Shown here: in pieces, positions 25,826 to 35,800 of the stretch
Layout of the letters: each line of letters opens with the position of its first letter
Numbering within the stretch: position 1 is the stretch's first letter
Assembly: GCA_900315675.1 (NCBI GenBank)
Contig: OMZY01000001.1
Span: 613,579-677,578 of the forward strand
From: an uncultured Eubacteriales bacterium
GTDB lineage: Bacteria; Bacillota; Clostridia; Christensenellales; Aristaeellaceae
Length of the DNA stretch: 64,000 nt
Reading direction: 5' to 3'
The notes under the pieces: generated by a model
Database searches by the model: none
What the model saw: the letters and a program-made list of their open reading frames with translations, nothing else
What the model was told of the DNA's origin: nothing
Program-made: the position numbers and the translations under genes

Positions 25826-27166
25826 TTATTCTGCCCAGGGCATTTCTCCGTGCCAGGTAATCCGTACCGGTGAATCTTCACTGTTCCATCTGGGGATATT
25901 TCCGGCTCCCACGCCGCATACAAGCAGGACTTCATTTCCCTTGCAGACCATCGGAATCCTGTCCCGGAAAGGCTCGCCGATCCGTCTGTCTGTCAGGTAA
26001 TCCTGCAGTTTTCTGCTTCCGGAGCTGCCGAAAGGTCTGATCCTGTCTCCGGGTCTGCGGGTTCGGATTTCGCATCCCTCCAGGAATCCGTCCGGCACTT
26101 CCTGTGACCTTTTCCCGTCTCCGGGATTCCCTTCTGATTCACTTACCGTGAGCCGGTACTTGCCGAATACAGTCTCTTTTCCCGTTATGGGAACGGAGGG
26201 TTCTTTTTCCGGCGTTCCTGCTTTCCGGAGAATCAGATGTTTGCCCGTCCGGATCGCGTAGGTATCTCCGGGCAGGTTGATCTTGCCTTTGTCCGTATCC
26301 AGCAGCGTGTTCAGCGCCTCTGTCTGCGCGGCGTTCAGTGTGTGTTCCTCCAGCACTGGGCCTTCCCTGTTCCACCATTGCCGCAGTACTCTGCATCTCA
26401 GTGCGTCGGAAGTCCTGGCAATCTCCGTAACATTCAGGATATCGCCTTTTGCGTTGTCACGGAGCAGTTTCTCTGCTTCCTCGTTCAGCGCGTCATTGTC
26501 TCCTGCAAGCAGGCTCGCTGTCCGGCAGATTTTATCAACCGCGGATGCGGAAATATCTTCCAGTGCCGGAATCAGTTCATGCCGGATCCGGTTCCGGAGA
26601 TAGGCTGTATCTGAATTGGTACTGTCTTCTCTCCATTCAATACCGTCTTCCTGCAGTGCCGCCCTGATTTCATTCCTTCTGATCCGGAGCATAGGACGCA
26701 GAATCCTGATCCTGTCAACCGTTTCGTCTTCCCGCATGCATTCCAGGCCTTCAGATCCTGCGCCGCGTAACAGCCGCATCAGGAATGTTTCAGCCTGGTC
26801 GTCCGCGTGATGCGCCAGAATCAGCCCGTCTGCCTTGATGATCATGCAGCGTTCCCGGAAAAAGCCGTATCTTGCCTGTCGGGCTGCTGCCTCATCGGTT
26901 CTGCCGTTCAACTCTGCCCGGTATGTTGTCAGGGCAATCTGTTCCCTTTCGCAAAGACGTCGGCAGAACGCCTCGTCATCGTCAGAATCCTTTCCCCGCA
27001 AACCGTGATTGACATGAACCGCTTCAGCGGAAATCCATCCTGTCCTGATATCAGGAAGCAGCATCGTCAACAGCGCCACGCTGTCGGCTCCGCCGGATAA
27101 TCCGATCAGATACCTGCCTGGCTTAACAGGATACATCCGGTCCTTCAGGCTGTCAGTTGCTTTCAT
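25826..27166 (-). CDS. tilS: tRNA(Ile)-lysidine synthetase
   Basis: Adds lysine to C34 of the minor tRNA-Ile so that it reads AUA; 446 residues. The PP-loop is SGGADS (24-29), with AEAVHVNHGLRGKDSDDDE and LAHHADDQAETFLMRLLRGAG following. The C-terminal TilS domain ends with the R-R-P-G-D-R pattern (RRPGDRIRPFGSSGSRKLQ). Sits seven bases downstream of the repeat-rich membrane protein gene and heads tilS-hpt-ftsH. Confidence 0.95.
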   Translation of the reverse strand: MKATDSLKDRMYPVKPGRYLIGLSGGADSVALLTMLLPDIRTGWISAEAVHVNHGLRGKDSDDDEAFCRRLCEREQIALTTYRAELNGRTDEAAARQARYGFFRERCMIIKADGLILAHHADDQAETFLMRLLRGAGSEGLECMREDETVDRIRILRPMLRIRRNEIRAALQEDGIEWREDSTNSDTAYLRNRIRHELIPALEDISASAVDKICRTASLLAGDNDALNEEAEKLLRDNAKGDILNVTEIARTSDALRCRVLRQWWNREGPVLEEHTLNAAQTEALNTLLDTDKGKINLPGDTYAIRTGKHLILRKAGTPEKEPSVPITGKETVFGKYRLTVSESEGNPGDGKRSQEVPDGFLEGCEIRTRRPGDRIRPFGSSGSRKLQDYLTDRRIGEPFRDRIPMVCKGNEVLLVCGVGAGNIPRWNSEDSPVRITWHGEMPWAE

Positions 27167-27172
27167 CGTTGC

Positions 27173-28846
27173 TTATTCGTCCGGTCTGTCCGGTGCTCCG
27201 CAGATATGGCAGGCTTTCAGATCGGAGTGCAGGCCGTTCAGCAGTTCAGCGTAGGTAAACTGTCCTTGCAGCGGCACGAATTTCTTGCCTACTTTTTTGC
27301 AGTTCGGATCCCGGTGATACAATGAACCGCCGTCGGGATTGTAATACAGGATCGTGGAGCTATAAAGTTCCGGTGAAGGCGTCGGTGTAACAACCGGTGT
27401 TACGGTGGGCTGCTCTTCCTCATTGCTCTGAATGCTGGAAGGATCCACATACCACAATCCGTCATCCGCTTTTTTCATGCCGACTTCCAGCTGGTAGGTC
27501 TGCGGTTGCTGACCGTTGTTTTTGTCTATTTTTACCAGTGCGTTTATGGTGCGCATCGTATCATACGCGGTACCTGAAATGCCGTTAGGCTGATATTCGA
27601 TCGGCAGCCGGTTTCGGGTAATTTTAAAAATGGAGTTCTCTACATAGTCCTGTTTTGCGATCCAGTCAGGACTGCACAATTTGATCATTCCGTTCAGATC
27701 ATTCTGTGCCCAGAGTCTCATGAATTCGTCAAACCGTGAATAAGCTTCTGCGTCAGCGTCATCCATGATCTGACTCTCTTCTTCGGTCGGCGGCGCGGGC
27801 GTAACGGGTGTGCTGTTGGCAGCTGCGCCGTATGGGTTCTGCACAGCACTGCCGGCATCGGCGCTCTGTTCCTGCTGCACAGGCTGGGAACTGGTTGTTG
27901 TCCTCCGGTTCTGTCCTCCCCCTGTTACCAGGCCGATCAGGGTAACCAGCGCAAGCAGACCGAATACGATGGAGAAGCACAGCCTTTTGTTGTTTTCCGT
28001 CAGGGGTTTCAGCCACAGAAGTGCTGTTGAGCCTGCGGCAAGGACAAGGAAAACCCATTTCATGATTCCCATGCCGGGAATAAACATGCCCAGCACAAAC
28101 AGCGCGAGCAGTACAGCGCTGATAATCAGCAGGTAGGTATCCGGCAGCATGAAAGGCTGTTTCCGGACCGGTACCGGTGGTGGCGTATATCCGCCGCCGT
28201 TCAGCGGCACCTGACCGCCGTGTTCCTGCACAGGGGCCGCGGGCTGCTGACGCCCCATCTGGGTATAGGCGTATCCCTGGGCATAACTGCCGGGCGCCTG
28301 GTATCCGGGTGTGGTATATCCGGGACTGTAGGGTGTCTGCGGAATATAGCTTCCTGCAGGCTGCTGGTTCGGCTGATAGGAATAGCCGGCGGCACCGCCT
28401 GCAGTCTGCGGATATCCGTTAGCCTGAGGATAACCGTTCGCCTGGGGATAGCCGTTCGGCTGTGCATAGCCGTTACCGTTCGGATAACCTGCCGTCTGGG
28501 GCTGTGTATATCCTGCCTGGCCATATCCGTTCTGTGCAAAAGCACCCTGTCCGGTATAGCCTGTGTTTTCAGGAACGCCGGCTGTGGTCTGTCCGCCGGG
28601 CACCTGGGGAGTCTGGTAATTCCTCACCGGCTGGTATCCCTGCATCTGAGTATATGCACCCGCCTGGGTATATCCCTGCGGATTGGCATACTCCTGCTGA
28701 TTCTGGTTCTGATAGCCCTGTTGATTCTGATATCCCTGCTGTGCGGGATATCCGGGATAGGCGGTTCCGCCGGGATAGTTTCCCTGCGGATAACCGTTCT
28801 GCTGCGGATACCCTGCCTGATAGGGGTTCTGATCTTTCTTTCTCAT
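27173..28846 (-). CDS. Membrane protein with tyrosine/glutamine/proline repeat tail and C-terminal cysteine motif
   Basis: 557 residues from ATG 28846 (AAAGGAAAAG six bases upstream). Residues 1 to about 220 are low-complexity repeats of the GYPQ-NGYPQ-A type, encoded by visible tandem DNA repeats. Three hydrophobic segments (about 235-310) follow, then an exported region with an NTF2-like stretch (RFDEFMRLWAQNDLNGMIKL). It closes with a module SLYHRDPNCKKVG...LKACHICGAP, i.e. H-x4-C and C-x2-C. No named family recognised for the whole. The tail resembles sticky, phase-separating low-complexity regions. Upstream of tilS, seven bases apart. Confidence 0.75.
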   Translation of the reverse strand: MRKKDQNPYQAGYPQQNGYPQGNYPGGTAYPGYPAQQGYQNQQGYQNQNQQEYANPQGYTQAGAYTQMQGYQPVRNYQTPQVPGGQTTAGVPENTGYTGQGAFAQNGYGQAGYTQPQTAGYPNGNGYAQPNGYPQANGYPQANGYPQTAGGAAGYSYQPNQQPAGSYIPQTPYSPGYTTPGYQAPGSYAQGYAYTQMGRQQPAAPVQEHGGQVPLNGGGYTPPPVPVRKQPFMLPDTYLLIISAVLLALFVLGMFIPGMGIMKWVFLVLAAGSTALLWLKPLTENNKRLCFSIVFGLLALVTLIGLVTGGGQNRRTTTSSQPVQQEQSADAGSAVQNPYGAAANSTPVTPAPPTEEESQIMDDADAEAYSRFDEFMRLWAQNDLNGMIKLCSPDWIAKQDYVENSIFKITRNRLPIEYQPNGISGTAYDTMRTINALVKIDKNNGQQPQTYQLEVGMKKADDGLWYVDPSSIQSNEEEQPTVTPVVTPTPSPELYSSTILYYNPDGGSLYHRDPNCKKVGKKFVPLQGQFTYAELLNGLHSDLKACHICGAPDRPDE

Positions 28847-28972
28847 ATCTTTTCCTTTCCGCTTGGGCGGTAATTGCTGTTCTTTCGGACATGAGAAGCT
28901 GTCAGTTTGCACAGCAACTCAATATAAAATTTTAACATTCATATTGTTTATTGTAAACTCTTTTTTGCGGCG

Positions 28973-29005
28973 TTGACACTTGTTTTAACACTGTGATAGT
29001 ATAAT
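28973..29005 (+). promoter_or_regulatory. Promoter of the polysaccharide gene cluster
   Basis: Perfect TTGACA at 28973-28978. Downstream lies GATAGTATAAT; GATAGT (28995-29000) gives a 16-base spacer, while the better hexamer TATAAT (29000-29005) is 21 bases away. The exact -10 is therefore uncertain. Confidence 0.5.
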
Positions 29006-29034
29006 GTAGTTTTTGAGAAATGGAGGGGTTCCGT

Positions 29035-30513
29035 TTGCCATTCCGGAGTCGTTCATCTCATCAGACAAAAACGGCTGTCCTGGTCGGTCTCCTTTCGTTT
29101 GTCCTTTATGCTTTGCTGGGCATGTCTTTTTTTGCATGCCTTTCTATCAATAACGTTTTCCTGCTGCATGTCAACCGTACGCTGGCTACCACCCTGCTCA
29201 CCTATACGGCGATGAGCATCGCCATGCATGCGGTTTACGGCGGTTATGAAGTCGGCCGCAAAAAGAACAAACCTGTTATTTCCGCTATGATCTCCGGTAT
29301 CGCCATTACCGATATCATCACCTATCTCCAGCTGGAAATCATGAATGTTAACGCTGATTATAATGAGCATCTGATCCTCTTTGGTCCGGACCTTCTCTGC
29401 CTGCTGCTTTGCTTCATTATACAGGTCATCGCGATCATCCTTTTTGTCCGGATCGGAAATCAGCTGTATTTTTACTTCACCCCGCCCCGCAGCTGTCTGC
29501 TCATTCTCGGCTCTCCCTCTCAGGAGGCGGCGCTTCGTTCCAAGATTGAGCGCTATAAGCTGCAGTGGCGTGTGGATGATGTGGTGCTATACAATGTGCC
29601 GGATCTTTCCCGCCGTATTGAAAAAGCAGACGTGATCTTCATCGGTCATCTTCCTTCCGGCGCCAAGATTGAGCTGATGAAAATCTGTTATGATGACCGG
29701 AAGGACGTCATGTGCAAGGCGGAGCTGGAGGATATTATGCTCTGCAACGCCAAGCCCACCATTGTGGATGACGCTGCTTTCCTGTCCATGGACTACAATA
29801 AAATTACTCTTTTCCAGCGTTTTGCCAAACGCTGCGGGGATATCATTATTTCCCTGTTTGCGCTGATTTTCTTCAGCCCCTTCATTATTCTGATTTCTCT
29901 CCTGATCAAGCTGGAGGACGGCGGTCCTATTATTTTCAAACAATCCCGCCTTACGATCGCCGGCAGACCCTTTACCATTCGCAAATTCCGTACCATGACT
30001 CCCCACAGTGAGCTGGATGAGGTTCAGGTCTCCGTGGCTGTGGATGATCCCCGGATCACAAAGGTTGGTTCTTTCCTGCGCCGCTTCCGTCTGGATGAAA
30101 TCCCGCAGTTCTATAATATACTGATCGGGGACATGTCCATTGTAGGTCCCCGTCCGGAAATGATGGCCAACGTAGCCCGTTACAAGATGAACCTGCCCAG
30201 TTTCGTCTACCGGGAAAAAATGAAAGCCGGCCTTACAGGCTATGCCCAGATCGAAGGGCGTTACAATACCTCTGCGGAAGACAAGCTTATGCTCGATATG
30301 ATGTATATCGAAAGCTTTTCCATCTGGCTGGATGTCAAATTACTGCTCAGGACTTTCACTGTCCTGATGAAAAAAGATTCAACCCAGGGCTTTCAGAAGA
30401 GTCCCGGTTCGAATATCTTAGAAAAAAACGAGGAGATATTAAAAAATGAACACAACACTTCTGATCATGGCAGCCGGTCTCGGTTCCCGGTACGGCGGAA
30501 ACAAACAGATTGA
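29035..30513 (+). CDS. Polyprenyl-phosphate sugar phosphotransferase (polysaccharide priming)
   Basis: 492 residues from TTG 29035, six bases behind GGAGGGG; an ATG five codons earlier overlaps the ribosome site. Four N-terminal transmembrane helices (about 15-130) and a central nucleotide-fold region precede the sugar-transferase domain. That domain has one more membrane anchor (ISLFALIFFSPFIILISLLI split), KQSRLTIAGRPFTIRKFRTM and DEIPQFYNILIGDMSIVGPRPE. It loads the first sugar-phosphate on undecaprenyl phosphate. The last 22 codons overlap the next gene's start by 68 bases, an unusually long same-strand overlap. Confidence 0.9.
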   Translation: MPFRSRSSHQTKTAVLVGLLSFVLYALLGMSFFACLSINNVFLLHVNRTLATTLLTYTAMSIAMHAVYGGYEVGRKKNKPVISAMISGIAITDIITYLQLEIMNVNADYNEHLILFGPDLLCLLLCFIIQVIAIILFVRIGNQLYFYFTPPRSCLLILGSPSQEAALRSKIERYKLQWRVDDVVLYNVPDLSRRIEKADVIFIGHLPSGAKIELMKICYDDRKDVMCKAELEDIMLCNAKPTIVDDAAFLSMDYNKITLFQRFAKRCGDIIISLFALIFFSPFIILISLLIKLEDGGPIIFKQSRLTIAGRPFTIRKFRTMTPHSELDEVQVSVAVDDPRITKVGSFLRRFRLDEIPQFYNILIGDMSIVGPRPEMMANVARYKMNLPSFVYREKMKAGLTGYAQIEGRYNTSAEDKLMLDMMYIESFSIWLDVKLLLRTFTVLMKKDSTQGFQKSPGSNILEKNEEILKNEHNTSDHGSRSRFPVRRKQTD

Positions 30514-31348
30514 CAGAATCGGACCCAATGGTGAAATCCTGATGGAGTATTCCATCCACGATGCGGTGGAAGCCGGTTTCGATAAGGTTGTTTTTGTCAT
30601 CCGCAAGAGCATGGATGAGCTTTTCCGTTCCATGATCGGTGACAAGATTGCGAAAAAGGTGCACGTGGAATATGCCTATCAGGAATATGATTCCCTGCCC
30701 GGCGGTTTTACGCCTCCTGCGGATCGTACCAAGCCTTACGGAACGGTTCATGCTGTAATGTGTGCCAAAGATCTGATCAATGAGCCTTTTGCCGTCATCA
30801 ACGCGGATGACTATTACGGCCGGGACGCTTTCAAAGCCATGGCGGACGCTCTCCATCGCCTGCAGGCTGAGGAAAACAAGGCCTACATGGTTGCATACTA
30901 TCTGAAGAACACGGTTTCAAAGCACGGCCATGTGACCCGCGGCGTCTGCACCACGGAAAACGGACATCTCGTTAAGGTGACTGAGACCTTCAACATCCTT
31001 CCCTTCCCGGATGGAACCATCAGGGATATTCATGACAATCCTGAAGGCATCATCCTCGATCCCGACGCGCTCGTATCCATGAACCTCTGGGGCTTTGCGC
31101 CTGATTTCTTTGAAGAAGGAATCAAATACCTGGACAGCTTCCTGAAGGATGAGTCCGGCGATCCCCTCAAGAAGGAATGCCTCCTGCCCTCCCTCGTGGA
31201 TTACCTCATGCATAACCGTGATCTGAAGGTTGAAGTTCTTTCCACGGATGCTGTCTGGTTCGGCGTCACCTATAAGGAAGACAAGGAATATGTCTGTGAA
31301 GAACTGAAAAAGCTGCATGAAGCCGGTGTTTACCCGGCCGTCCTGTAA
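30446..31348 (+). CDS. Sugar-phosphate nucleotidyltransferase-like protein
   Basis: 300 residues of the nucleotidyltransferase fold. MAAGLGSRYGGNKQ is the nucleotide-binding loop, YGTVHAVMCA and FAVINADDYYG the substrate/metal site. Likely makes or senses an NDP-sugar for the neighbouring priming transferase and GalE. The exact sugar cannot be read from sequence. ATG 30446 follows GAGGAG inside the end of the upstream gene. Confidence 0.85.
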   Translation: MNTTLLIMAAGLGSRYGGNKQIDRIGPNGEILMEYSIHDAVEAGFDKVVFVIRKSMDELFRSMIGDKIAKKVHVEYAYQEYDSLPGGFTPPADRTKPYGTVHAVMCAKDLINEPFAVINADDYYGRDAFKAMADALHRLQAEENKAYMVAYYLKNTVSKHGHVTRGVCTTENGHLVKVTETFNILPFPDGTIRDIHDNPEGIILDPDALVSMNLWGFAPDFFEEGIKYLDSFLKDESGDPLKKECLLPSLVDYLMHNRDLKVEVLSTDAVWFGVTYKEDKEYVCEELKKLHEAGVYPAVL

Positions 31349-31399
31349 AGGACAGTACCGGTCACTCCGGTATCATCAGGAAAGGGAATTAATCTTATT

Positions 31400-32416
31400 A
31401 TGAAAATCCTTTTGACAGGCGGTGCCGGATTTATCGGCTCGCATACCTGTGTGGAACTGTGCAATGCCGGCCATGAACCGGTGATTGTGGACAATTATGT
31501 GAACAGCTGTCCTGAAGCGATCCGCCGGATTGAAAAAATCGTCGGCCATCCTGTTTCCCATTATGAAGCCGATGTGGCGGACAGGGCGGCAATGGATCGT
31601 ATTTTCAGTGAGAACAGCTTTGACTGCGTGATTCATTTTGCGGGTCTGAAGGCTGTCGGTGAAAGCGTTGTCCAGCCGCTGCGCTACTATCGCAACAATC
31701 TGGACACGACCCTGACCCTTTGTGAAACCATGCAGGCGCATGGCGTCAAACGTCTGGTCTTCTCTTCTTCTGCTACCGTATACGGTAATCAGACCGTTGT
31801 GCCCTACCGTGAGGACATGGTTTCCCTGGGCTGTACCAATCCCTACGGCTGGACAAAGTATATGATTGAGAAGATCCTGGAAGGTCAGGTTACCGCCGAT
31901 CCGGAATGGAGTGTTGTGCTGCTGCGTTATTTCAATCCGATCGGCGCGCATGAATCCGGCCTCATCGGTGAGGATCCCTCCGGCATTCCGAACAATCTTG
32001 TTCCCTATATCGCCAAAGTGGCTGTCGGTCAGCTTGAAAAACTGTCTGTTTTCGGCAACGATTATCCTACGCCTGACGGCACCGGCGTCCGGGATTATAT
32101 TCATGTTGTTGACCTGGCCAAAGGCCATGTGAAAGCCTGTGATTATGCCGCAAACCATACCGGTTCCGAAATCATCAACCTCGGCACCGGCCACGGCTAC
32201 TCCGTTCTGGATCTGGTCAACACCTATTCCCGGGTCAACAATGTGTCTGTTCCTTATGTGTTCGCGCCCCGCCGCGCCGGTGATATTGCCGAAAACTATG
32301 CTGATCCTTCCAAGGCGAAGGAGCTCCTCGGCTGGGAAGCTGAAAAGGATCTTGAGGACATGTGCCGTGACTCTTATCGTTTCCAGCGTGATAATCCTAA
32401 AGGATATAAAGGATAA
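31400..32416 (+). CDS. galE: UDP-glucose 4-epimerase
   Basis: Interconverts UDP-glucose and UDP-galactose, 338 residues. NAD loop GGAGFIGSH (7-15), SSSATVYG, catalytic YGWTKYM and GDIAENYADPSKA are canonical GalE. Supplies UDP-galactose for the polysaccharide cluster. Ends with heptad tracts and hairpins. Confidence 0.96.
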   Translation: MKILLTGGAGFIGSHTCVELCNAGHEPVIVDNYVNSCPEAIRRIEKIVGHPVSHYEADVADRAAMDRIFSENSFDCVIHFAGLKAVGESVVQPLRYYRNNLDTTLTLCETMQAHGVKRLVFSSSATVYGNQTVVPYREDMVSLGCTNPYGWTKYMIEKILEGQVTADPEWSVVLLRYFNPIGAHESGLIGEDPSGIPNNLVPYIAKVAVGQLEKLSVFGNDYPTPDGTGVRDYIHVVDLAKGHVKACDYAANHTGSEIINLGTGHGYSVLDLVNTYSRVNNVSVPYVFAPRRAGDIAENYADPSKAKELLGWEAEKDLEDMCRDSYRFQRDNPKGYKG

Positions 32417-32438
32417 TTGTCTGGATTGTCCTTTATAA

Positions 32439-32588
32439 ACTCTTCACTTTTCACTCTTAACTCATCACTGAACTCACCTTAAAAGCAGCTTCCTCAGGAA
32501 GATGCTTTTCCCTTTATTCTTCACTTTTCATTCTTCATTTTTCATTGAAAAAGAACGGTTCTGATCATTGATCAGAATCGCTCTTTTT
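32439..32588. repeat. Heptad tracts and two hairpins between galE and the small membrane protein gene
   Basis: CACTTTT/CACTCTT/AACTCAT-type units are followed by a hairpin at 32481-32509 (AAAAGCA/TGCTTTT, usable as galE terminator). A second heptad tract leads to an imperfect hairpin at 32548-32588. In that second hairpin one arm is the C-terminal coding end of the minus-strand gene at 32565 and the stop codon lies in the loop. Confidence 0.6.
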
Positions 32589-32750
32589 CTTCATCCAGAT
32601 ATATCCGTTAATCCCCAGGCCGATCAGGAATGTAATACTGCCGGCGATGGTCATCCATTCTTTAGTGCTTCCTGTCAGATTGAATCCGATAAGGAAAATG
32701 ATCAGTCCCACGATCCACAGCAAGCATCCTGTAAAAGTCAGCTTTCTCAT
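32565..32750 (-). CDS. Small two-helix membrane protein
   Basis: 61 residues: two hydrophobic helices (about 8-25 and 33-52) and a lysine/serine/aspartate tail. A good ribosome site (GGAGG, nine bases before ATG 32750) supports translation. No family recognised. The C-terminal codons double as one arm of a hairpin. Confidence 0.65.
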   Translation of the reverse strand: MRKLTFTGCLLWIVGLIIFLIGFNLTGSTKEWMTIAGSITFLIGLGINGYIWMKKKSDSDQ

Positions 32751-32891
32751 TTTTTCTTTCCTCCTGCCCTTTATGTTTCAACATGCGGAGTATATCATAT
32801 CCCCCTGGATGAGTAAACCAGATTTGAAGGTTTTCCGCCGACGTTTGTCGAATTTTTTATTGTTATATATTTTGAAAGAGGGGACGCTCTT

Positions 32892-35800
32892 TTGAAGTCA
32901 TTTTTACTTCCGGTTGGCCGTTGCGCCGGCACTTCCCTGCCTACGCTTCTTTCCGCTTTATCTTGCGGGGCATCTGTACCGGTCGCCGGACTGGATATTT
33001 TACACATAACAGACAGGCAGCCTGATCCCATTCTTGTTCCCATGATCAGGGATCTGAACCAGGCTCATAATCTTTTCAGGCGGGCGGATAACCGTTCTTT
33101 CTTCCCGTCTTCTTTCTCATACGCTTCTTATCAGCCGGGACTGCCTTCCATCACCGCTCTGTCCTCTGATCCGGCTTCAGCTTCCCTTCTGGCCGCTCTG
33201 CGCGGAAAAGGTGTTCCGCTTTCCTATAAAACAGACCGTGAAGCCGTGGAATGGGCTTTTTCCGCTTTCCTTTCCGCGTTTGATGAAAACAGGGAGAAGG
33301 ATACTTTCCGTCTCTTTTTGGATAAAATATCCCTCTCTCAGTCCGCCGGAGAGGAATTCCGTGTTGCGGTGCTTTGTGATCTGAATGATCCGTTCTCTTC
33401 CGGCGTGGCTTTTGCTTTGCTTCGTTTCCTGCATGAAAAAACCGGAATTGATTCCTCTGTGCTTTCTCTCTTCTGCCTGTCTGTCAGTTCTTCTTCTGAT
33501 GAGTCTCAGGCAAAAGAAATTCTTTCTTCTTCTCTGCATGCCCTTGCCGGCCAGAACCTGGTCGGTAAACCGGATCGCAGTGTTCCGGCATGTGCGGATG
33601 CGGTATGGCTTCTGGCTCTGCCCTCCTCCATGGTGCGTTCAGATGATTCCCTTCGTATTGTGTACGCTGTGCTTGCCGTTCATCTGGCCCGCTTCTTCAG
33701 CGCTGCCGCCGCACCGGCACCGGGCCTCCATACCGTCACTATTCCCGGCGTCCTGACCTTTCAGTCTCTTGGCGCTCAGGCCGGTTCCTTTGCAGCCTTC
33801 CTCCATGCCGGTACCTGGCTGCTGGCTGACCTGATCCCTGCCTTTATTGCCTGGTGTGATCATCACGGTTCACTTCGTTCCCTTGCGCCCAATTCACGCA
33901 GCGGTCTTTTCCGCCGCCTTATGCAGGGTGAAACCGTTTCACCGCAGCAGCGCGAGGTGGTTGAGGTCATTCAACGGGCTTTCAGTGCGGTGCTGGCCGA
34001 AGTGGTCGCTCTCATCCGTTACCTGCCGGATCAGCTTCGTCTTGCGGAAGTTTCCGATCCGCTTTGGCGCAAAGCGGTGGAGGCCTGCGGCAAAACAGTA
34101 ACCGTTGCCTCTGAATACGATGTGTCAAAGCAGGAGGCGGAGGAATCGGGCATTATGGATGTTATGCCCGTGCATCGCGTCTCTATGGCTGATACGGAAG
34201 AGGAAAAAGCAAGAAAACGTCTTGAGGATATTGCGCAGCAGCTGAAATCCGAAACCGAAGCGCGTGATCAGGTCTTTTCCTCTGTTGGCGGATGCTGGGC
34301 ATTACCCGCCCTGCTGGATTGCCGCCGCCGCTGCCAGGAGGCACTGGAACGTGCTTCCGCCCAGCTGGAAAATGTCACCGCTGATCAGGACCATCTGGCC
34401 GTTGCTTCTCTGTCCCGCCGTGTACGTCTTTTACAAGCTGCGGTCAGCCGCTGTGACGAGGATCTCTCATCCGTTTCCTTTACCGGCTCGGGAACCTCTG
34501 CCGGTCTTGAAGGGCTGACGCCTTTCTCCAGCCAGCTGCTCAATGCTCCTGCAGCTGAAAAGCTCTCAGCCCTGCTCAACGCCGCCGGGAACAGTGCGGA
34601 TGCCATCCGCAAGGATCTCCTCGCCCAGATGCCGTCCCTGCTCTTCGGCTGCTCGCTTTCCGATGTGAAAACGCTCTTCCGCCAGCTGCTGTCCTGCTGC
34701 AAGCAGGAATCCGGAATTGATCCTTTTGCGGCTCTCTGCCTGTATACGCTGGATGTCAGTGTCCGGGAACTGTCTGCCCTTCGTTTCCTGTCAGCGGGGG
34801 ACGTACCTTCCATCCCGCTCCTGCCTGATCTGTATCCGTCCGCGCCTCTGCTGAAGGTTTCTTCTCTGCTGCCGCTTCTGGAAGACTCAAAGAAATCTTC
34901 TCCTGACGCCTTATCCGCCAGGCGCGGTCTCCTGGCCATGCTGCTGCTTCGTCAGTACCGCCGCCGTGTTTCCGATGAAGCCTCACTTGAGTCTGACCTT
35001 TATGGCATCAATGATTCACCGGTGCTGAAAGCCTGGCTTTCCGCCCGTTCTTCAGACGCTGTCCGTATTTTCTCCCTGGAGAAAGATGATATCCGTCTCC
35101 CCTTCGCACTTGTTCTGCCCGGCAGGGATTTTATGCCTGCGCGTCTTTCCGCGTTGCATGCTCCCTTTGTTCCATCCTTCGCTGCTCCCTGGTTTGAAGA
35201 GGAGACCCTTACCTTCAGGGATCCTTCTGCGCTTCTCAGCGAAGGGGACCGTGCAATCCTTATTGAGCAGCTCACGGCCATGACGGATCCGCGTCCTGAT
35301 CATCTTTCAGGCAGCCTGTATTCCTTCCTTACGGACTTCCGTCAGGAACTTCTCCGGCATCAGGAGCCTGCCGGCCTTCCGGACCGTCTCACTCTTCGTC
35401 TGAAAGCTGCTTTCGGTCTGCGTCCGCTGCCCGCTTTCAGTGATACCCTCGTTCGTACCACCTGTTTTTATGAGCGTTTCCTGACAGATGACCCCCTGTC
35501 GGCTTCCCTGGTCGGACGTGCCTCCTTTAAGCCTTCTGCCTGCTCTGTACCGGATGATATCATCTATCTTTACAGGGATGTCCCCTTTGCCCGGGAGAAT
35601 TCAAGGACGCTGCTGGACGCAATCCCGCTTCCGGCGGAAAACTGGATCCTGAATCTTCTGGATCAGGAATGCAGAACACTGTCCCGGGCTTCTGATGATT
35701 ACCATGACAATCTTGTCCGGGAGTTGAGCCTCCTGCTCGAACGGTATCCGGATGCTCATTCTGAAGCAAGACAGGTCGCTTTTGATCTGCTGGATAAAGC

